Assembly (NCBI GenBank): GCA_037903355.1
Contig: JBAJFE010000057.1
Coordinates: 299,880-363,879 of the forward strand
Length of the DNA: 64,000 nucleotides
From: Trichuris trichiura
Lineage: Eukaryota > Nematoda > Enoplea > Trichinellida > Trichuridae
Direction: 5' to 3'
The notes under the pieces are model-generated. The model worked only from the letters and a program-made list of their open reading frames with translations. It was not told where the DNA came from and made no database searches. The position numbers and the translations under genes are program-made. Below are positions 57,846 to 64,000 of the stretch, one piece after another (position 1 is the first letter of the stretch; every line of letters begins with the position of its first letter).

Positions 57846-59935
57846 CGACACTGATCCGCCCAAATCCTTGATAACGACATGATAACAATTTTTTCTTCGC
57901 CTCATTGCTATCTTCTTCAAACCGGATTGGTCAAGTGGCCAATTATATTTTGCTTTAATGAAGATGCTTGCCCATGTGGCTTAGCTCATCGATTTCAGCT
58001 TAACATTATGCGTCCGTCCAATTTCGACTCTATAAAAAAGATTTTCCAATTTGCACTGTTGGCGCACGTGTCATTCATGCTGCGATGCAGCATGCTACTT
58101 TTGTTACGATGGCGGAACGTTCACCTTTCCCAGTGGTAAGTTAAACCAGATTCCTTTGTTCATGTCTGCCTCATTTTTTGACCTTAATCAGTGAGTCTTT
58201 TGTAGCAGCTATCCTTTAGAACTTACATGTTTGCTGCAAAGTAAAAGTATGGCATCTTACTTTCGATGTCCGCCGCTTTAGGTAACCGTTATTCCAGCAG
58301 CGAGCATCGGCTTTTCAATAATCTCTCTTCATTCTACGTAGTGGCTTGTATTTTGGAAGGTCTTTTACTCTCGGAAAGCCGAGCAACATCTCGTTGTCCC
58401 ACCTTCCGATTGGCGGAATTTGCGCGTCAGAATAACAAAGTTACAATACGAACATTTAAGCTCCAATCGCATCCTTTTCATAAAGTACTCTTCAACTGGA
58501 CCTATGGAAATTGGGTTCAGATCAGCTTGGCTTTGAAAACAATTGGTCCTGTTGCCATGTCTGCGCTCACGTATGCAGCCTGTTCGCCTTAATTCCAGCA
58601 TAATTGGCAAATAGCAAGCTACGTGTAGCAGCTAAAGAACGACAAAGTGTCAATGGGCACATTGTCACGCGCAGAGAATACTTGGCACAGTGCCAATGGT
58701 ATACACTGCTTACGATGGAGCTCGTAAAATCTGCTGCCTCTGCTGTCTACACGTGTAGTAGACTTCATGCATAGCATATAATGTAAGGATATTCCGCAGG
58801 CAAGTGTATATGGCAAAGATGCTGTCCAAGTTCTTGGATATCCTGCCCATCACGAATGTCTTATTTATAAGCAATTTTTACCTTTTTACAAGCCGTGTAT
58901 GCAAGTATATTCAAGATAGGCACTGCATGTATGCCGCAGAAACGGTAGACAGCGAAAAAATATTCCACGCGTGCAGTTATATGAACCATGGATACTCCGT
59001 CAATGCGGTAGTGACCCTACGTATGCTAAATATAAGGAATGTGTACCACGTAGAAGCTGTATATGTTGCAGCTATGTTTCTTATACACACATATACATAT
59101 ATGTAATGTAGCGAACGTACTGCACGTGTAGCATGGAAACAGTGATCTCGCACGTTTCTCCTTATAGGCGAATTATATTGCGCCTATGTTGAGCATTTAA
59201 TGAATATCTTACCTATATACGATCTGCATAATGTCAATATTGCGTACGAGTTGCAGAAATCTTCCTAAGCAGTATGTATTGCACGCATGCCTGTTCTGTG
59301 ATTACCGTGCACAGCTTCCGCGTAGCAATGGCAGGCAACCCGAATACGCGAGTGCACATACGGCAACAGGGCGAATTGCTCCTTGGCCTAGCTGTGTTGA
59401 AGTCAACTTGTAGCAGTTCGATGACAATAGACTGCCCAAACGAAGTTTCGTTTTTAATTGCATTCTTGTTGGATACGCGATGTTGTCTTAATGGTTTCTT
59501 TAAATAATATTAGTAGACGGCCCTTCATTGTGAAGAAATTTATTACGGATATGTCCCGTTTGTTTTCTAATAGAAAACAAACGGGACATATCCGTAATAA
59601 ATTTCTTCATCATGAAAAGATATTGTCCCGTACCAAGAAACCACGTTTTCACAGCCCTTCATTGTCCTAAGTTGTCGTTGTGCCGGCCGTATCTGTGAGC
59701 AACTATGATTCCGATAGGATAATTTCGCAGTATCTTTTCTCGGTATCCCTTTTAACTTACAGCCTATTACGGGACTTAAGTTTCTTTGCACATCTTTCTA
59801 CTGTAGCCGTGCTTGTTCAATTTCTATAAAGGAGTTATGAAATCGCGGTAACTTCGGTGGGCATCCTGCCACGCCCTCAACGCTTAATGAGGTGGAATAG
59901 TCGCACAGAAGCGACAGGCTTTACGATAATCTATA
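57400..59935 (+). repeat. Segmental duplication copy B
   Basis: Collinear with 42180-43959 plus 46601-47304, without the Tigger element. The junction reads ATATCTTACCTATATACGAT where copy A has TA-flanked Tigger. Ends at CGATAATCTAT, where a hAT-like terminus begins. Confidence 0.92.
59531..59653 (-). mobile_element. Palindromic mini-PLE with target-site duplication
   Basis: 59531-59609 is a perfect 79 bp palindrome made of the PLE terminal repeat (TGAAGAAATTTATTACGGAT and onwards) facing its own complement. It is followed by 44 bp of the PLE 5' extension ending near ACCACGTTTTCACA. An exact 11 bp duplication, GCCCTTCATTG, flanks it (59520-59530, 59654-59664). Nothing else of the PLE is present, so it is a 123 bp non-autonomous unit. 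Confidence 0.88.
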
Positions 59936-59936
59936 T

Positions 59937-60060
59937 CAGTGATTCCCAACGGGGGCCCCAGGGACCCCTTGGGGGCCCTGAGAAGGATTGGGGATTTAGG
60001 GGGTCCCCGGGAGCTTAGGGGGGCCCCAGGGGGTCCCTGGTATTCGGTGCCGCAGGACGA
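59937..60060 (+). mobile_element. hAT-like GC-rich terminus
   Basis: Starts CAGTGATTCCCAACGGGGGC and continues through G- and C-rich self-complementary runs (GGGGGCCCC, CCCCTTGGGGGCC), a layout common at hAT ends. The opposite end was not found. Duplication B breaks off exactly at its start. Confidence 0.5.
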
Positions 60061-62035
60061 GAGCGCGCAGCCGTGCCTGTACGTAGTTTGGCTATGGAAA
60101 TTAGCGAGTCTCGTGTATCGTACCCCCGGCTGAAGTTGACGCGGCAACATCAAGGGAGGTCAAGTGAAGATTACGCCGTCACAGTAACAATGGTTCGCAT
60201 TCTTTAACCGTGCCGGCCGTCCTGTCCTGCCCTAGCCTAAGCCTAAGACTGAACATGTGTTCTTCGATGTTATTGTGAGACGTTGGCGAGCTTGATACAC
60301 AAGCGTAGCGCGCTAAGACAGTTAACGTAAATAAGCGTCCCTTTGATGCTGCCGTCTCCGTTTCTGGCGGGGAAAAGATACACGAAATCCAATAGCTTGT
60401 TATCATTGCCCTGTCGTTTACCCTGATGTATCGGGCGAAAGTTTTTCTTACTATATTACGCTGCGTAGCGAATTCCAGCTACACTACAAAAAAAGCCATT
60501 GGCGAAGGATAGCCTGACCGAAAGGCGAATTGTCCGATTTCTGTGCTTCGCCATCTGCTGCTGTGCCAAAGCGCAATTCAAAATGAATCTTTTTGATTTT
60601 TTTTCGCATTAGCGTACCACCCTGGCGCAAATCGGAGGGCTCGGAAAACTACAACCTGCAGGGTGCGATGACAGCTTCTTCGCGGAAGCGGACAAGCGCG
60701 CCTGGGGAGTAATGGCGGGGAAAATGCTCAGTAGACACTGATTATTCTCTCCTGTGCGTTGACGGTGAAAAGTAATAATAGCTCTGCGATCCTTCTTGTG
60801 TCTTGTTTCCTCAGTGCTGTAGTTCTCATCTATTCAGCTATCCCGTTATATCAGCTGTTAGGAAACTGCTTTGTCGCGACTACGGACCTCTCCTGAAATT
60901 CGACGAACTTCTTAAAAATAGAAAGGTAAGTGTCTTGTAAGATTCTAGTTGAAACATGGCTCACGTTACCAGGAGATCAGCATTGCTTGAGCATTAAAAT
61001 AGATTCAGTCGCAACCATAGGAGTATCTGTAAGGATAATAAGCTCTGATCTGCTAGTTTAGTGAGTACAGGGGATCCTTGACTGATGGTGGTCCATCTGA
61101 CTGTCCCAATGCGTCCCATCCATCTTTAATACGTCGGCGGTAGCTTAACCCCCCAGCCCTTATCAACGCGAAAGGCACATCACATCACAGTTTTGTACAG
61201 GTTACCTTTTACATGTCTGAAACACTTGCCGTGGCTCTTCACTTAACGGGGACATCTTATAAGCACTACTTCTCAGTTTGATTTCTACATCTAGTGTAGA
61301 TACCTAACGGGATTTCAAGAAGTCATATGCTCGCTACTACGGGTACTTAAACGACGAAGTGTGCCCATTTCATGACTATAGTGGACGTCTTTTCCTCGGC
61401 CGCTAACAGGCACGTCGCGCGCTATGTTCTGTGCCTGAAGCTTATCGCCCGCGGCACTTCGGCAACGCCTAGTGCCGCTCCTTGTGATCATATTTCCCAG
61501 AGAAACTAAGCCACAGGCGGTACTTTCTAAGAAACGCGCTCCGTAAACGCCAGCAGGTTTCCGCGACGACTCTCACGGCGTGTCAGACTTCAGGACGGCC
61601 GACAGGGTCCGTCGCGGAAGTCTTAACCTAAGTTATAGCGCTCGACGACGTCACCCATTCTGCTATGCTTGGGCTTTGAACTAGCATCAGCCTCCGGTTG
61701 TTCGTCAACTTCTTCGGGAAAGGATTAGTTTGCTTATGTTTAAACACGCCTATGTTTAAGTAGCGAATGATAAACCCACAAGTTCAGTAGCGCTCACCAG
61801 CAAAAAGGAGAATACACGCCCAGTTTGCTTTACAGGTGGGAGCATCTTACGACCGTCTGCCTTCCTTCCTTACGCATGGCCTTGCGGTTCGCAAAAATAG
61901 CAAGGAAAATAGGCCTAGTACGGGAGGGGTAGATCTGTTTGAAGCACTACTCAGTCAAACATTTGTATCCCCCGCTCTTCACTGGCTTGATATCTAAAAA
62001 GACAGCCAGTAGCGGAGAGTTCGTCGTTGAACTGC
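60061..62035. other. No supported gene
   Basis: About 2 kb with no credible ORF. It contains a two-unit reversed TTAGGC run (60231-60246) and precedes the satellite. Confidence 0.5.
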
Positions 62036-64000
62036 GGGCATAGAGGAACGAATTTAAACGTAGAGCCTTGGGACCACGGGCAGTATGTTGCCCATTTAAC
62101 TAGCATTACGCGCCAGAACAGCCGCCGTCCAAAGGTTCTTTCCAGGGCGTAGAGGAGCGATTTTGTATTTTGCCATTTTCCCGGTTTTGCGGACGAGAAC
62201 GGCAACATTTAGCTTCCCGTCAACGTGTGCTGGGTAGAAAATCCTCTGCGCTATTAGAATAAGTCTTGCGAGCGTTGGGATTTAGAGCAATAGTTTTTAA
62301 ACGGACTCAACCTGCAAAACACTTGTCTACTGTACCCATATTTAGAAAACGACGTTTTAGACTCGCAAGCAGGCAACTTCCGATTGCAGTCGACGGAGCA
62401 TCGCATAGCCTTTATTCCCTAAAAATTTTGGCGTCCGGCGCAGCGTAGATTTGGAGATATCGCGATATGCCCTCCGGGCATAGAGGAACGAATTAAACGT
62501 ACAGCCTTGGGACCACGTGCAGTATGTTGCCCATTCGACTAGCATTACGCTCCAGAACAGCCGCCGCGCAAAGGTTCTTTCCAGGGCGTAGAGGAGCGAC
62601 TTTGTATTTTACAGTTTTCCCGGTCTTGCGGACGAGAACGGCAACGTTTAGCTTCCCGTCAATGTGTGCTGGGTACAAAATCCTCTGCGCTATTACAATA
62701 CGTCTTCCGAGCGTTGGGATTTAGAGCAATAGTTTTTAAACGGACTCAACCTGCAAAACACTTGTCTACTGTACCCATATTCAGAAAACGACGTTTTCGA
62801 CTCGCAAGCCGGCAACTTCCAATTGCAGTCGACGGGGCATCGCATAGCTTTTATTCCGTAAAAATTTTGGCGTCCGGCGCTGCGTAGATTTGGAGATATC
62901 GCGATATGCCCTCCGGGCGTAGAGGAACGAATGTAAACGTACAGCCTTGGGACCACGTGCAGTATGTTGCCCATTCAACTAGCATTACGCTCCAGAACAG
63001 CCGCCGTGCAAAGATTCTTTCCAGGGCGTAGAGGAGCAATTTTGTATTTTACCGTCTTCCCGGTTTTGCGGACGAGAACGGCAACGTTTAGCTTCCGGTC
63101 AACGCGTGCCGGGTAGAAAATCCTCGGCGCTATTACAATAAGTCTTGCGAGCGTTGGCATTTAGAGCAATAGTTTTTAAACGGACTCAACCTGCAAAACA
63201 CTTGTCTACTGTACCCATATTTAGAAAACGACGTTTTAGACTCGCAAGCAGGCAACTTCCGATAGCAGTCGACGGAGCATCGCATAGCCTTTATTCCCGA
63301 AAAATGTTGGCGTCCGGCGCAGCGTAGATTTGGAGATATCGCGATATGCCCTCCGGGCATAGAGGAACAAACTTAAACGTAGAGCCTTGAGACCACGTGC
63401 AGTATGTTGCCCACTCAACTAGCATTACGCTCCAGAACAGCCGCCGTGCAGAGATTCTTTCCAGGGCGTAGAGGAGCGATTTTGTATTTTACCGTTTTCC
63501 CGGTTTTGCGGACGAGAACGGCAACGTTTACCTTCCCGTCAATGTGTGCTGGGTAGAAAATCCTCTGCGCTATTAGAACACGTCTTCCGAGCGTTGGGAT
63601 TTAGAGCAATAGTTTTTAAACGGACTCAACCTGCAAAACACTTGTCTACTGTACCCACATTCAGAAAACGACGTTTTCGACTCGCAAGCCGGCAACTTCC
63701 GATTGCAGTCGACGGGGAATCGCATAGCCTTTGATCCCTAAAAATTTTGGCGTCCGGCGCTGCGTAGATTTGGAGATATCGCGATATGCCCTCCGGGCAT
63801 AGAGGAACGAATTTAAACGTAGAGCCTTGGGACCACGTGCAGTATGTTGCCAGTTTAACTAGCATTATGCTCCAGAACAGCCGCCGTGCAAAGATTCTTT
63901 CCAGGGCGCAGAGGAGCGATTTTGTATTTTACCGTTTTCCCGGTGTTGCGGACGAGAACGGCAACGTTTAGCTACCGGTCAACGTGTGCTGGGTAGAAAA
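62036..64000 (+). repeat. 440 bp tandem satellite array (4.5 units, open at right edge)
   Basis: The landmark GCCTTGGGACCACG or a close variant recurs at about 62065, 62504, 62944, 63384 and 63824, giving periods of 439, 440, 440 and 440. Units alternate in type: 1 and 3 share CTTGCGAGCG, TTAGACTCGCAAGCAGG and GGCGCAGCG, while 2 and 4 share CTTCCGAGCG, TTCGACTCGCAAGCCGG and GGCGCTGCG. Open frames of 60-90 codons recur in each unit on both strands; I treat them as by-products of the repeat. Confidence 0.95.

Noticed and set aside
62266..63971. Recurring 60-90 codon frames in the satellite
   Set aside because: They repeat with the 440 bp unit on both strands and use TTG-type starts; more likely by-products of a non-coding repeat.
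62036..64000. CRISPR array
   Set aside because: The repeat unit is 440 bp with no short-repeat/spacer structure, and the window is eukaryotic.

Overview
The window is eukaryotic nuclear DNA, most likely from a nematode. The genes are split by many short GT-AG introns, the smallest about 45-60 bp. A LIM1/LHX1-5 class homeobox gene (lin-11 type) is present, and short TTAGGC runs (the nematode telomere unit) occur inside the sequence. The moderate GC content and exon style would fit a clade I worm such as a whipworm (Trichuris) or a relative. That placement is inference only, since no species-diagnostic gene is visible.

Region by region: 1-2.3 kb holds the N-terminal half of NPL4/NPLOC4 on the minus strand. 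3.1-5.9 kb is a Penelope-like retroelement (PLE). 6.9-17.2 kb is a type I phosphatidylinositol-4-phosphate 5-kinase. Its 6.1 kb third intron contains a second, 5'-truncated PLE between two long direct repeats, plus a small candidate nested gene. 17.5-18.7 kb is prohibitin-2, convergent with the kinase. 18.8-26.5 kb is gene-poor: it has one arm of a 1.2 kb inverted duplication and one unassigned candidate gene. 26.6-30.8 kb is the lin-11/LHX1 gene. 32.5-38.5 kb (minus) encodes an unassigned coiled-coil protein and a hydrophobic C-terminal exon. 40.1-41.1 kb is NECAP and 41.6-42.6 kb is UBE2J2. 42.2-47.3 kb is one copy of a segmental duplication, interrupted by a decayed Tigger/pogo DNA transposon. 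47.9-50.0 kb is PIG-W. 50-57 kb is repeat-rich: the other inverted arm, hAT and pogo-like fragments, a tRNA-like sequence and one small candidate gene. 57.2-59.9 kb is the second copy of the segmental duplication, carrying a dead UBE2J2 fragment and the empty Tigger site. 62.0-64.0 kb is a 440 bp tandem satellite that runs off the window.

The recognisable host genes are housekeeping or developmental and do not form a pathway: ER-associated degradation and ubiquitin (NPLOC4, UBE2J2), phosphoinositide signalling and clathrin endocytosis (PIP5K, NECAP), mitochondria (PHB2), GPI-anchor synthesis (PIG-W) and neuronal/vulval fate (lin-11).

The most unusual content is the PLE family. The full-length copy has inverted terminal repeats of about 53 bp and a hammerhead-like motif near its 3' end. 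Its reverse transcriptase has lost motif A by a clean in-frame deletion. Two 110-123 bp palindromic mini-elements are built only from PLE termini, and one has an exact 11 bp target-site duplication, which suggests non-autonomous mobilisation. The two copies of the segmental duplication allow these insertions to be ordered in time.
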